Shown: piece after piece, positions 26,181 through 35,342 of the stretch
How positions within the stretch are numbered: the stretch's first letter is position 1
How the letters are laid out: each line of letters opens with the position of its first letter
NCBI GenBank assembly: GCA_017983795.1
Contig: JAGOAS010000001.1
Span: 124,001 to 188,000 of the forward strand
Source of the DNA: Piscinibacter sp.
Lineage (GTDB): Bacteria; Pseudomonadota; Gammaproteobacteria; Burkholderiales; Burkholderiaceae_C
DNA: 64,000 nucleotides
Direction of reading: 5' to 3'
The notes under the pieces: generated by a model
The model's input: the letters and a program-made list of their open reading frames with translations, nothing else
Database searches by the model: none
What the model was told of the DNA's origin: nothing
Program-made: the position numbers and the translations under genes

Positions 26181-27404
26181 TCAACCCAGCAGATCGAACA
26201 GCGTGCGCGCCACCACCTTGGTGGCGCGGCGCAGGTCCTCCAGCACGATGTGCTCGTCGGCGCGCTTGGCGTTGCTCTCCAGCACGGTGCGCGGGCCGGC
26301 GCCGTAGATCACGGCCGGGATGCCGCGCTCGCAGTACAGGCGCACGTCGGTATAGAGCGGCGTGCCCGAGGTCGGAATCTTCTCGCCGAATACCGCCTCG
26401 CCGTGCTTGCACAGCGCCTCCACCAGCGGCGCGTTGCCGGGCAGCGGCGTGAGCGCACGCGCCAGCAGCATGCGCTTCACCTCCACCGTGATGCCGGGCA
26501 CCGCCTTGGCCGCCTCCGCGATGACGCGGCGCAGCGTTGCTTCCACCTCGGTGGGGTTCTCCTCCGGGATCATGCGGCGATCGAGCTTGAGCACCACCTT
26601 GCCGGGCACGACGTTGGTGTTGGTGCCGCCCTGGATCAGGCCGACGTTGAGGTACGGGTGCTTGATGCCCGCCACCTTGGAGCTGACCTGCTTGTAGAGC
26701 GCATTCTGCGCATACAGCGCGTTGAGGATGGCGGTGGCGCCCTGCAGCGCGTCGACGCCCGTGTCGGGAATGGCGGCGTGCGCCATGCGGCCGTGCACCG
26801 TCACCTCCAGCTGCAGGCAGCCGTTGTGCGCCGTCACCACCTGGTAGCTGAAGCCGGCCGCGATCAACAGGTCGGGCTTGGTGTAGCCCTTCTCGAGCAG
26901 CCAGCCGGGGCCGAGCTCGCCGCCGAACTCCTCGTCGTAGGTGAAGTGCAGCTCGACGCCGCCCTTGAGCGGCGCGCCCAGCGATTCGAGCGCGCGGGTG
27001 GCGAAGATGAAGGTGCTGAAGTCGCACTTGCTCACCGCGGCGGCGCGGCCGTAGAGCCTGCCCTCGTGCACCTCGCCGCCGTAGGGCGGGTAGGTCCAGC
27101 CTTCGCCGGGGGGCACGACGTCGCCGTGGGCGTTCAGCGCCACGGTGCGGCCGGCGCCGTACTTGCGCCGCACGATCAGGTTGGTGATCGATTCGAGCCC
27201 GGCGGCCTTCACCTGCTCGGCCGGCACCGGAAACTTCTCGGCCTCGAAGCCGAAGCCTTTCAGCAGTTCGGCGGTGCGCTCGGCATGCGGCGCGTTGTTG
27301 CCCGGCGGCGTGTCGGTGGGCACCTGCACCAGGGCCTGCAGGGTGCGCACCTGCTCGTCGAAGTGGGCGTCGATCCAGGCGTCGAGTTTTTCGTAGGCAG
27401 TCAT
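26181..27404 (-). CDS. M20-family metallohydrolase (ArgE/DapE-like)
   Basis: A 407-residue M20 amidohydrolase/deacylase with the metal-binding pattern: NAHGDVVP (first His/Asp), a bridging Asp region, DEEFGGELGP (Glu pair), and the dimerisation domain VHGRMAHAAIPDTG. These enzymes use two Zn or Mn ions to cleave amide or carbamoyl bonds. It is the last gene of the purine operon and overlaps the uraD-allC stop by ATGA, so it is probably part of allantoin breakdown. The window has no gene for turning ureidoglycolate to glyoxylate, and this enzyme is a candidate for it or for another carbamoyl intermediate (inference). Confidence 0.85.
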   Translation of the reverse strand: MTAYEKLDAWIDAHFDEQVRTLQALVQVPTDTPPGNNAPHAERTAELLKGFGFEAEKFPVPAEQVKAAGLESITNLIVRRKYGAGRTVALNAHGDVVPPGEGWTYPPYGGEVHEGRLYGRAAAVSKCDFSTFIFATRALESLGAPLKGGVELHFTYDEEFGGELGPGWLLEKGYTKPDLLIAAGFSYQVVTAHNGCLQLEVTVHGRMAHAAIPDTGVDALQGATAILNALYAQNALYKQVSSKVAGIKHPYLNVGLIQGGTNTNVVPGKVVLKLDRRMIPEENPTEVEATLRRVIAEAAKAVPGITVEVKRMLLARALTPLPGNAPLVEALCKHGEAVFGEKIPTSGTPLYTDVRLYCERGIPAVIYGAGPRTVLESNAKRADEHIVLEDLRRATKVVARTLFDLLG

Positions 27405-29215
27405 GACAGTTCTTCGTCCAGTTGGCCGAGCAGGTGCAGGAAGGCACGCACGCTGAGATCGGCGTCGTCGTTGGTGGTGGATTCGAGCGGGTTGTGGCTG
27501 ATGCCGGCGTTCAGGCCGCGCACGAACAGCATGGCCTGCGGCATCACCTCGTGCAGCTTCATCGCGTCGTGGCCGGCACCGCTGGGCATGCGGAACACCG
27601 GCAGGCCGAGCGCTTCGACGGCGCGCTCCCAGCGCTGCTGCCACGCGGGCGCGCTGGGCGCGGCGGAAGCGCGCATGGTCTCCTCGACCTTGTGCTGCAG
27701 GCCGCGGCGCTGGCAGATCGCTTTCAGTTCGGCGAGCACGTCGCGCGCGAGTGCGTCACGCGCGGCGTTCGTCGTGGCGCGCAGGTCCAGGCTGAAGGTG
27801 CAGCGGCCGGGCACGACGTTGATCGAGCCGTTGGGCACGTTCAGCATGCCCACGGTCCCGACGGTGACGGCGGGACCGTTCGGATCCTTGCCGACCACAT
27901 CGGGCACGCTCGCCGCGCGCTTCTCGACGTACTGCGCCAGCTCGGCCACCGCCACCGCCGCATCACGGCGCCGGTTCATCGGCGTGGTGCCGGCGTGGCT
28001 GGCCATGCCGGTCACCTCGCACTGGTAGCGCACGCCGCCGTTGATGGAAGTGACCACGCCCAGCGGCAGATCGAGTTCGTTGAGCACCGGCCCCTGCTCG
28101 ATGTGCACCTCGACGAAGCCGAGGTAGCGCGCCGCATCCCGCTTCTCGGCGCGGATCGCTTCCAGCGTGGCGGGTAGGCCGGCGGAGCGCATCGCCGCGC
28201 GCATCGTGATGCCGTCGGCATCCTTCTGGTCGAGCCAGGTGGGTTCGAAATCGCCGGTCACCGCGCCCGAGCCGAGAAAGGTCGCCTTGTAGCGCTGGCC
28301 TTCTTCTTCCGCGAAGCCGATCACCTCGATGCCGAAGGGCAGGCGCCTGCCCGCGCGGTGCAGCTCGTGCACCGCCACCAGCGGCACGAAGATGCCCAGG
28401 CGCCCGTCGTACTTGCCGCCGTTGCGCACGGTGTCGTAGTGGCTGCCGGTGAGCAGCCGCTTCGCCGAGGCGTCGCGGCCGTGATAGACGCCCACCACGT
28501 TGCCCACCGCATCGACGCGCACCTCGTCGAAGCCGCAGTCGCGCATCCAGCGCTGCAGCTGCACCTGGCAGGCCTGGTGCGCCGCGGTGAGATAGGTGAC
28601 GGTGAGCTGGCCCTGTTCGGCGTAGCCGGGGTCGCTGTGGCGGGCGAGGAGTTCGGCGCAGTCCCACACCTGGTTGCCGAGCACGGGCTCGAAGCCGAAC
28701 TTGTCGGCCAGCCGCATCTCGGCGATGCGGTGGATGTTGCGCAGGCACTCGGCGAGCTCGAAGTCCGGGTGGTTCTCGAGCCGGCGCGCGAAGGTGGCGA
28801 TGATCTCGGCGCGCGTGAGCCCGCTGCCGCGCGGCCCGCGCACGGCGAGGATGAAGGGCCAGCCGAAGCGCGCGTTGTAGTCGGCGTTGAGCTGCTGGAT
28901 GCGCGCGAATTCGGCGGGCGAGCAGTTCGTCAGGCCCGACGTGGTCTGCTCGTTGGTCGATTCGGCGGTGAGCGTCTTGCTGACCATCGCCTTGCCGGCC
29001 AGCTCCGGGTGGGCGCGGATCAGCGCGAGCTGCGCCTCGCGGCCGGCTTCGGCCAGCACCTGCACCAGCGCATGCTTGAGTTGCGCCAGCGACTTGAACG
29101 GCCGGCGCTGCAGCGCACGCTCGGCGATCCAGGGCGAGTGCTCGTACAGGCCGTCGAGCCAACGCGCGGCATCTTGCGCGCTCGCCGCATTGAGTTGTTC
29201 CAGCGTGATGGTCAT
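27401..29215 (-). CDS. Bifunctional OHCU decarboxylase / allantoate amidohydrolase (UraD-AllC fusion)
   Basis: A 604-residue fusion. Residues 1-170 are UraD, which decarboxylates OHCU to S-allantoin (HPELAGK with catalytic His at 69-75; ESTNEQ near 85; FGWPFILAVRG near 117). Residues about 178-604 are an AllC-type allantoate amidohydrolase of the M20 carbamoylase class: GSHYDTV at 257-263, EEEGQRY, HIEQGPVLN and a SHAGTTPM segment. It releases ammonia and ureidoglycine from allantoate. Fusing two steps separated by allantoinase (PuuE, the next gene upstream) is notable. The ATG at 29215 overlaps the puuE stop by ATGA. Confidence 0.92.
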   Translation of the reverse strand: MTITLEQLNAASAQDAARWLDGLYEHSPWIAERALQRRPFKSLAQLKHALVQVLAEAGREAQLALIRAHPELAGKAMVSKTLTAESTNEQTTSGLTNCSPAEFARIQQLNADYNARFGWPFILAVRGPRGSGLTRAEIIATFARRLENHPDFELAECLRNIHRIAEMRLADKFGFEPVLGNQVWDCAELLARHSDPGYAEQGQLTVTYLTAAHQACQVQLQRWMRDCGFDEVRVDAVGNVVGVYHGRDASAKRLLTGSHYDTVRNGGKYDGRLGIFVPLVAVHELHRAGRRLPFGIEVIGFAEEEGQRYKATFLGSGAVTGDFEPTWLDQKDADGITMRAAMRSAGLPATLEAIRAEKRDAARYLGFVEVHIEQGPVLNELDLPLGVVTSINGGVRYQCEVTGMASHAGTTPMNRRRDAAVAVAELAQYVEKRAASVPDVVGKDPNGPAVTVGTVGMLNVPNGSINVVPGRCTFSLDLRATTNAARDALARDVLAELKAICQRRGLQHKVEETMRASAAPSAPAWQQRWERAVEALGLPVFRMPSGAGHDAMKLHEVMPQAMLFVRGLNAGISHNPLESTTNDDADLSVRAFLHLLGQLDEELS

Positions 29216-30243
29216 GCCTTGGCCTCGTAGGGATGCACCTGCTTCCAGTGGCGCGCGATGTCGATGCGGCGGCACACCCAGACGCGGTCGTGGCGCTCGA
29301 TGTGGTCGAGGAAACGCTGCAGCGCGCGCATGCGCCCCGGCCGCCCGAGCAGGCGGCAGTGCATGCCGACGCTGAGCATCTTGGGCGCCTCCTCGCCCTC
29401 GGCATAGAGCACGTCGAAGGCGTCGCGCAGGTAGGTGAAGAAGTCTTCGCCCTGGCTGAAGCCCTGCGGCAGCGAGAAGCGCATGTCGTTGGTGTCCAGC
29501 GTGTAGGGCACGATCAGCTGCGGCACCGTGCTGCCGTCGGTCTTGGTCACCGGCGTCCAGAACGGCAGGTCGTCGCCGTAGTAGTCGCTGTCGTACTCGA
29601 AGCCGCCGTAGTCGGCCACGAGGCGCCGCGTGTTGGGGCTGTCGCGGCCGGTGTACCAGCCCAGCGGGCGTTCGCCGGTCAGGCGCTGGATGATCTCCAT
29701 GCCGATGCGCATGTGCTCGCGCTCCTGCGCCTCGTCCATGGTCTGGTAGTGGATCCAGCGCCAGCCGTGGCAGGCGATCTCGTGCTCGAGCTCGACGAAG
29801 GCCTGCGTCAGCTCGGGATGGCGTTCGAGCGCCATCGAGACACCGAACACGGTGAGCGGCAGGCCGCGGCGCTCGAACTCGCGCAGCAGCCGCCACACGC
29901 CCACGCGCGAGCCGTATTCGTAGACCGACTCCATGCTGAGGTGCCGATCCGGGTAGGCGGCCGGGTTGAACAGCTCGGAGAGAAACTGCTCGCTGCCGGC
30001 ATCGCCGTGCAGCACGCAGTTCTCGCCGCCTTCCTCGTAGTTCAGCACGAACTGCACGGCGATGCGTGCGTTGCCGGGCCAGCGCGCGTGCGGCGGGTTG
30101 CGGCCGTAGCCGATCAGGTCGCGGGGGTATGACGACCCCTCGCCCGGCGGGTACGCCGGACGATCCCCCAAGGGGATGCGGGCCGGCTTGGGAGCGGCCC
30201 GGCGCTCGGCCCGCGGCGACGTAGGTAGCTTCGGTTGTTTCAT
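29212..30243 (-). CDS. puuE: Allantoinase PuuE (polysaccharide-deacetylase fold)
   Basis: A 343-residue PuuE-type allantoinase, a metal-independent or weakly metal-dependent enzyme that opens the allantoin ring to allantoate. Family sequence starts at about residue 39 ([20 protein letters not shown]) and includes [19 protein letters not shown] and [14 protein letters not shown]. Residues about 10-31 are encoded by the dispersed 65-bp repeat, so the normal N terminus (usually Met plus a few residues before YPRDL) has been replaced by repeat-derived sequence. ATG at 30243 overlaps the regulator stop. Activity is likely, since the fold is untouched. Confidence 0.92.
   Translation of the reverse strand: MKQPKLPTSPRAERRAAPKPARIPLGDRPAYPPGEGSSYPRDLIGYGRNPPHARWPGNARIAVQFVLNYEEGGENCVLHGDAGSEQFLSELFNPAAYPDRHLSMESVYEYGSRVGVWRLLREFERRGLPLTVFGVSMALERHPELTQAFVELEHEIACHGWRWIHYQTMDEAQEREHMRIGMEIIQRLTGERPLGWYTGRDSPNTRRLVADYGGFEYDSDYYGDDLPFWTPVTKTDGSTVPQLIVPYTLDTNDMRFSLPQGFSQGEDFFTYLRDAFDVLYAEGEEAPKMLSVGMHCRLLGRPGRMRALQRFLDHIERHDRVWVCRRIDIARHWKQVHPYEAKA
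30151..30215 (-). repeat. 65-bp dispersed coding repeat, copy 2 (inside puuE)
   Basis: Reverse complement matches 19196-19260 at 62 of 65 bases. It is read in the same frame as copy 1 and adds [20 protein letters not shown] to the N terminus of PuuE. Beyond the core, similarity continues toward a GTCAT at about 30129-30133, which here falls within the codons for SSYPR. Confidence 0.9.
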
Positions 30244-30983
30244 GGGGCGTAGGGCTTGAGGGCATCGCCGAGGTCGGGTGTGCGCGGGTCGAGGCGCAGG
30301 TTGTGCTCGACGTTGTGCAGGTGCTCGTCCATCAGCTTGACGGCGGCGCGGGCGTCGCGCCGGGCGAGCGCGTCGACGATGGCGACGTGCTCGGCGAAGG
30401 AGTGCTCGGCCGAATGCGAGGACTGGTACATCAGCGCGATCAGCGAGGAGCGCGTCACCAGGTCGGCCAGCGCGTCGGCCAGCACCTGGTTGCCCAGCAT
30501 CTGCGCGATGAGCACGTGGAAGTCGGCCAGCAGCCGCGTGCGGCCGGAGACATCGGTGCGCTGCACGGCGGCCTGCTCGTCGCGCAGGTGGGTGCGCAGT
30601 TCGGCGAGCTGGGCGTCGCTCAGCTCGGCGGCGGCGCGCCGGATCATGGCCGACTCGAGCATGTGCCGCACCTCGAACACCTGGCGCGCCTCCTCGATGC
30701 TCGGCTCGGCCACGCGTGCGCCGCGCGCCGGCTCGAGCGTCACCAGCTTGTCGCGGCTGAGCTGGTTGAGCGCCTGGCGCACCAGGGTGCGCGAGACCTT
30801 GAATATATCGGCGATCTTCTGCTCGGCCAGCTTGGTGCCGGGCATCAGGCGGCGCTCGACGATGGCCGAGGTGATCGACTCGACGATGCGCTGCGTGCTG
30901 GTGCCGGCCTCCACGCTGGCGCGCGGCTTGCTCGCCTTCGCGGGGCTGCGGACGACCTGCAGGGGAGGGTTGCTGCGTGCCAT
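30240..30983 (-). CDS. GntR-family regulator of purine catabolism (FCD domain)
   Basis: A 247-residue FadR-subfamily regulator: winged HTH at about residues 35-95 ([39 protein letters not shown]) and a helical FCD ligand domain ([20 protein letters not shown], then two His in FHVLIAQML and HVAIVDAL that could bind metal). It is the first gene of the puuE-uraD/allC-M20 operon and is divergent from uraH. The perfect palindrome AAAGTGTATACACTTT between the two start codons, and a related site before puuD, are its likely operators. The probable ligand is urate, allantoin or a related ureide (inference). Confidence 0.9.
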   Translation of the reverse strand: MARSNPPLQVVRSPAKASKPRASVEAGTSTQRIVESITSAIVERRLMPGTKLAEQKIADIFKVSRTLVRQALNQLSRDKLVTLEPARGARVAEPSIEEARQVFEVRHMLESAMIRRAAAELSDAQLAELRTHLRDEQAAVQRTDVSGRTRLLADFHVLIAQMLGNQVLADALADLVTRSSLIALMYQSSHSAEHSFAEHVAIVDALARRDARAAVKLMDEHLHNVEHNLRLDPRTPDLGDALKPYAP

Positions 30984-31004
30984 GGGGTACTTGATCCGGT
31001 CCGC

Positions 31005-31020
31005 AAAGTGTATACACTTT
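31005..31020. promoter_or_regulatory. GntR operator palindrome AAAGTGTATACACTTT
   Basis: A perfect 16-bp palindrome in the 78-bp space between the divergent GntR and uraH genes. The core TGTATACA has the centre expected for FadR-type GntR proteins. It can serve both promoters, including autoregulation. A related site occurs at 31458-31470. Confidence 0.7.
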
Positions 31021-31061
31021 CGGCGACGCCGCAAGCAAAAACCCGTCAAGGAGAAGATGTC

Positions 31062-31418
31062 ATGGGCAAGCTCACCACCCACGTGCTCGACACCGCCAAC
31101 GGCTGCCCGGCCGCCGGCATGGCCGTGCGGCTGTACCGCCTCGGTGCCGACGGCGCGGCCGTCGAACTCGAGCGCATCACCCTCAACCACGATGGCCGCG
31201 CCGACGCGCCGCTGCTGCAGGGCGAGGAGTTTCAGCCCGGGCGCTACCGCCTGGTGTTCGGCGTGGCGGCCTACTTCCGCGCGCGCGGCGCGGCGCTCGC
31301 CGAGCCGCCCTTCCTCGACGAGGTGCCGCTGGACTTCGGCCTCGCCACGGTCGGCCAGCATTACCACGTGCCGCTGCTGGCCAGCCCCTGGTCGTACTCG
31401 ACCTACCGCGGCAGCTGA
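31062..31418 (+). CDS. uraH: 5-hydroxyisourate hydrolase (transthyretin-like)
   Basis: A 118-residue transthyretin-like enzyme that hydrolyses 5-hydroxyisourate, the urate oxidase product, to OHCU. The family marks are present: [17 protein letters not shown] at the start (catalytic His), an Arg in [27 protein letters not shown] at the C-terminal end (YRGS tetrapeptide). Ribosome-binding site AAGGAGA precedes the ATG. It stands alone, divergent from the regulator, and feeds the UraD domain encoded on the other strand. Confidence 0.96.
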   Translation: MGKLTTHVLDTANGCPAAGMAVRLYRLGADGAAVELERITLNHDGRADAPLLQGEEFQPGRYRLVFGVAAYFRARGAALAEPPFLDEVPLDFGLATVGQHYHVPLLASPWSYSTYRGS

Positions 31419-31457
31419 GGGCGGATCCGGGAAAGTCCCGATCGCGGCGTGTGCCGC

Positions 31458-31470
31458 AGTGTATACAGTT
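31458..31470. promoter_or_regulatory. Second GntR-type operator before puuD
   Basis: AGTGTATACAGTT shares the TGTATACA core and flanking AGTG/CAGT with the perfect palindrome at 31005-31020. It is about 130 bases before puuD, in the 180-bp intergenic region, so puuD is probably in the same regulon. Confidence 0.6.
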
Positions 31471-31598
31471 TGATTGCGTCGCCGCGGAGCCCGGTGCCCC
31501 CAACCGGTCGCGACATTCCCGCCTCACAGAGCCCGCTGTGGTGAGGTTGCACACAGGCCCGCTGCTTGCGCGGCCGGTGGCGAAAGGGAGTGACGCGC

Positions 31599-32795
31599 AT
31601 GGAAGCGTATGTTCTGGACTGGGTCAACCTGCTGCTGCGCTGGGCCCACGTCATCGTGGCGATCGCCTGGATCGGCTCCTCGTTCTATTTCGTCTTTCTC
31701 GACAACAGCCTGACGAAGCCGAGCGCGCCCGATCTGGTCGAGAAGGGCGTCGACGGTGAACTCTGGGCCGTGCACGGCGGCGGCTTCTACCACCCGCAGA
31801 AGTACATGGTGGCGCCCAAGTCGCTGCCACCCAACCTGCACTGGTTCTACTGGGAGAGCTACTCCACCTGGCTGACGGGCTTCGCGCTCTTCACGGTGCT
31901 CTACCTCTACCAGGCCGGCACCTTCCTGATCGACAGGAACCTGTATGCCTGGTCGCCGGCCGGCGCCATCGCCGCGGCGCTCGGCTTCCTCGTCGTGTTC
32001 TGGGCGGTCTACGACGCCATCTGCCGCGTCTTCGGCCAGCGCGAGGGCGGCGACCGCATCGTCGGCATCGGCGTCACCATCACCGTGATCCTCGCCTCCT
32101 GGCTCGCCTGCCAGCTCTTCGCGGGCCGCGCCGCCTTCCTGCTGGTGGGCGCGATGCTGGCCACGGCGATGAGCGCCAACGTATTCTTCTGGATCATCCC
32201 GGGGCAGCGCACCGTGATGGCGCAGATGAAGGCCGGCCAGCCCGTCGATCCGGTGCACGGCCAGCGCGCCAAGCAGCGCAGCGTGCACAACACCTACTTC
32301 ACGCTGCCGGTGCTGATCGCGATGCTCAGCAACCACTACGGCTTCCTCTACGGCGCGCAGCACAACTGGCTGGTGCTGGTGCTGGTGATGCTGGCCGGCG
32401 CCCTGATCCGCCATTCCTTCGTGGCGCGCCACAAGGCGCTGGTGGCCGGCAAGCGCGTGCCTTGGGAGTATGCGGTCGTGGGTACCGCGCTGATCGTGGC
32501 GCTGGCGCTGTGGCTTGCGCCCGCACCGGCGGCCAAGAGCGCCAGCGCGGCGCCGCCCAGCTTCGCGCAGGTGCGCGCGCTGGTCGAGCAACGCTGCGCC
32601 ATGTGCCACAACGAGCAGGTCATCAGCAAGGGCGTGCAGCTGCACACGCCCGAGCTGATCGCGAAGAACGCGCAGGCGCTCTACCAGCAGGCGGTGGTGC
32701 TCAAGGCCATGCCGCTGAACAACGCCACGCAGATCACCGACGAGGAACGGTCCTTGCTGGGCCGCTGGTACGAGGCCGGCGCGGCCAGCCGTTGA
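31599..32795 (+). CDS. puuD: Membrane-bound urate oxidase PuuD with cytochrome c domain
   Basis: A 398-residue PuuD protein. Eight or so membrane helices (DUF989-type, starting LLLRWAHVIVAIAWIGSSFY) are followed by a C-terminal c-type cytochrome domain with heme motif CAMCH at residues 333-337 and Met axial ligand candidates in LKAMPLNNATQITD. Such proteins hydroxylate urate to 5-hydroxyisourate and pass electrons to the respiratory chain, replacing soluble uricase. ATG at 31599 (GGGAG upstream) is chosen over 31566 because it matches the family start. A TGTATACA operator lies upstream. Confidence 0.93.
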   Translation: MEAYVLDWVNLLLRWAHVIVAIAWIGSSFYFVFLDNSLTKPSAPDLVEKGVDGELWAVHGGGFYHPQKYMVAPKSLPPNLHWFYWESYSTWLTGFALFTVLYLYQAGTFLIDRNLYAWSPAGAIAAALGFLVVFWAVYDAICRVFGQREGGDRIVGIGVTITVILASWLACQLFAGRAAFLLVGAMLATAMSANVFFWIIPGQRTVMAQMKAGQPVDPVHGQRAKQRSVHNTYFTLPVLIAMLSNHYGFLYGAQHNWLVLVLVMLAGALIRHSFVARHKALVAGKRVPWEYAVVGTALIVALALWLAPAPAAKSASAAPPSFAQVRALVEQRCAMCHNEQVISKGVQLHTPELIAKNAQALYQQAVVLKAMPLNNATQITDEERSLLGRWYEAGAASR

Positions 32796-32835
32796 GCGCG
32801 CCAACACATCTTTCTACAACGACGAGGAGACCCCC

Positions 32836-33828
32836 ATGAAGCGCATTCCCATCCATCGCGCCGCGCTGATCGCCGCCATCGCCCTGACGGCGGGCGCGGC
32901 GCAGGCGCAGTCCAGCGTCACACTCTCCGGCCTGCTCGACGTGAGCGCCGGCCAGTCGAAGGCGGCCGGCAGCACCAGTCGCGTCTGGGGCGTGGACAAC
33001 GGCAACATGACCACCAGCTGGTTCGGCGCCAGCGGCAGCGAGGATCTGGGCGGCGGCCTCTCGGCGCTGTTCACGCTGCAGTCCTTCATGCGCGCCGACA
33101 CCGGCGCCTCGGGCCGTTTCGGCGCCGACACCTTCTGGGCGCGCAACGCCTTCGTCGGCCTGGCCAGCAAGGATTTCGGCAAGGTCACGCTCGGCCGCAA
33201 CACCACGCCCTTCTTCGTCACCACGCTGTCGTTCAACCCCTTCGGCGATTCCTTCGGCTACTCGCCCAGCATCCGCCACTACTTCACCAGCGGCACGCTG
33301 ACCGGCGATTCGGGCTGGAGCGATTCGGTGCTCTACACCAGCCCCAATCTCGGCGGCGCGACGCTGCAGCTGTTCATGGCGGCCGCCGAGGCGGGCAGCA
33401 ATGGCCGCAACCACGGTGTCAACCTGCGCTGGGGCAGCGGGGCCATCGATGCCGCCTTCTCCTGGCAGGACGTGAAGAAGGACGGCGCCACCGCCGTGGC
33501 CGACACCAAGGCCTGGCAGGCCGCGGCCAGCTACGACTTCGGCGTGGCCAAGGCCTTCGGCCAGTACGGCAAGGTCGACAACAAGACCACCGGCAACTCG
33601 TATGACATCGCCGGCCTGGGCGCCAGCGTGCCGCTGGGCAACGGCAAGGTGCTCGCGCAGTGGGGCCAGATCAAGCCCGAGACCGGCGCCAAGCGCAAGA
33701 CCTTCTCGGCCGGCTACGACTACTTCCTCTCCAAGCGCACCGACCTCTACGCGGTGGCGATGAGCGACAAGATAGCCGGCCAATCGAGCGGCAGCGCCTT
33801 CTCGGTCGGCATCCGCCATCGCTACTGA
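32836..33828 (+). CDS. Gram-negative general porin
   Basis: A 330-residue outer-membrane beta-barrel with signal peptide cut after AQAQ (residue 25). SSVTLSGLLDVSAGQ begins the mature barrel, and GASGSEDLGGGLSALFTLQS and NAFVGLASKDFGKVTLGR are typical of betaproteobacterial 16-strand porins. The C terminus is IRHRY: Tyr is the less common final aromatic residue recognised by the Bam complex. Its place between puuD and a purine permease suggests that it admits purines or ureides (inference). AGGAG precedes the ATG. Confidence 0.93.
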   Translation: MKRIPIHRAALIAAIALTAGAAQAQSSVTLSGLLDVSAGQSKAAGSTSRVWGVDNGNMTTSWFGASGSEDLGGGLSALFTLQSFMRADTGASGRFGADTFWARNAFVGLASKDFGKVTLGRNTTPFFVTTLSFNPFGDSFGYSPSIRHYFTSGTLTGDSGWSDSVLYTSPNLGGATLQLFMAAAEAGSNGRNHGVNLRWGSGAIDAAFSWQDVKKDGATAVADTKAWQAAASYDFGVAKAFGQYGKVDNKTTGNSYDIAGLGASVPLGNGKVLAQWGQIKPETGAKRKTFSAGYDYFLSKRTDLYAVAMSDKIAGQSSGSAFSVGIRHRY

Positions 33829-33864
33829 GCGCACGAACGCACGAAGGCACACGAGGAGACGAGC

Positions 33865-35340
33865 ATGAGCGACACCACCGTCCACCCCGTCGACGAGAAA
33901 CTCCCGAGCGCGCGTCTCGCGGCGCTGGGCCTGCAGCATGTGCTGGTGATGTATGCCGGCGCCATCGCCGTGCCCCTGATCGTCGGCCGCGCGCTCAAGC
34001 TCGCGCCCGAGCAGGTGGCGCTGCTGATCTCGGCCGATCTGTTCTGCTGCGGCCTGGTCACGCTGATCCAGTCGCTCGGCGTGACGCGCTGGTTCGGCAT
34101 CAAGCTGCCGGTGATGATGGGCGTGACCTTCGCCGCCGTCGGGCCGATGGTGGCGTTCGCCAACGCCATGCCGGGCGTGGAGGGCGCGCGCGCCATCTTC
34201 GGCGCCATCATCGGCGCGGGCGTGATCTCGATGATCATCGCGCCGGTGGTCAGCAAGCTGCTGCGCTTCTTCCCGCCGGTGGTCACCGGCACCATCATCG
34301 CCATCATCGGCATCAGCCTGATGCGCGTCGGCGTGGGCTGGGCCATGGGCGGCCCGGCCAACCTGGCGCAGAACGTCGACGTGCCCAAGCTGGTTGCCAT
34401 GGTCGACGCGGCCAAGGCCACGGCGGAAGCGGCGAGCGCGCCGGTCAAGCTGACGGCGCCGATCCCGATGAGCAACAACGCCAACTACGGCGCGCTCGAC
34501 AACATGGCGGTGGCTGCGGCGGTGCTGGTATTCATCCTGCTGCTGGTGAAATACGCCAAGGGCTTCATCGCCAACATCTCGGTGCTGCTGGGCATCGTCG
34601 CCGGCTGCGCGGTGGCCATCGCGATGGGCAAGATGAATTTCGACAAGGTGGCCAAGGCGCACTGGTTCGACGTGGTCACGCCCTTCGCCTTCGGCATGCC
34701 GAGCTTCGACATCGTGATGATCCTCACCATGGCGCTGGTGATGATCGTGGTGATGATCGAATCGACCGGCATGTTCCTCGCGCTCTCGGATCTCACCGGC
34801 AAGAAGATCGACCAGCCCGCGCTCGCCGCAGGGCTGCGCACCGACGGCCTGGGCACGCTGATCGGCGGCCTGTTCAACACCTTCCCCTACACCAGCTTCT
34901 CGCAGAACGTCGGGCTGGTGGGCGTCACCGGCGTGAAGAGCCGCTGGGTGTGCGTGGCCGGCGGCATCATCATGATCGTGCTGGGCATGCTGCCCAAGAT
35001 GGCGGCCTTCGTCGAAGCCATTCCGCAGTTCGTGCTCGGCGGCGCCGGCCTGGTGATGTTCGGCATGGTGGCGGCCACCGGCATCCGCATCCTCGCGAAC
35101 GTGGACTTCAAGGGCAACCGCCACAACCTCTACATCGTCGCGCTGTCCATCGGCTTCGGCCTGATCCCGCTGGTGGCGCCGCGCTGGATGCAGCAGATGG
35201 CGCACAGCCTGCACCCGCTGCTCGAGTCGGGCATCCTGCTCACCTCGGTGGCGGCGGTGGCGCTCAACATCTTCTTCAACGGCGCGCAGGAAGACCGCGC
35301 CGGCGCGATCGAGGCGGCCAAGACGGCCGAGGCGCACTGA
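33865..35340 (+). CDS. NCS2 (NAT) family purine permease, probably urate/xanthine
   Basis: A 491-residue inner-membrane permease with about 14 helices. The nucleobase-ascorbate signature is present as QNVGLVGVTG, and the ESTGMFLAL segment carries the Glu that binds the purine. Together with the porin and PuuD it should supply urate or xanthine to the catabolic pathway by proton symport. It starts 36 bases after the porin stop with a GAGGAG ribosome-binding site. The stop codon lies only two bases from that of the convergent kinase gene. Confidence 0.93.
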   Translation: MSDTTVHPVDEKLPSARLAALGLQHVLVMYAGAIAVPLIVGRALKLAPEQVALLISADLFCCGLVTLIQSLGVTRWFGIKLPVMMGVTFAAVGPMVAFANAMPGVEGARAIFGAIIGAGVISMIIAPVVSKLLRFFPPVVTGTIIAIIGISLMRVGVGWAMGGPANLAQNVDVPKLVAMVDAAKATAEAASAPVKLTAPIPMSNNANYGALDNMAVAAAVLVFILLLVKYAKGFIANISVLLGIVAGCAVAIAMGKMNFDKVAKAHWFDVVTPFAFGMPSFDIVMILTMALVMIVVMIESTGMFLALSDLTGKKIDQPALAAGLRTDGLGTLIGGLFNTFPYTSFSQNVGLVGVTGVKSRWVCVAGGIIMIVLGMLPKMAAFVEAIPQFVLGGAGLVMFGMVAATGIRILANVDFKGNRHNLYIVALSIGFGLIPLVAPRWMQQMAHSLHPLLESGILLTSVAAVALNIFFNGAQEDRAGAIEAAKTAEAH

Positions 35341-35342
35341 GC

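Noticed and set aside
31166-32803. Long antisense frames rich in His, Arg, Gly and Asp across puuD and many other genes
   Set aside because: High-GC codon bias produces such shadows on the opposite strand; none shows domains or start signals.
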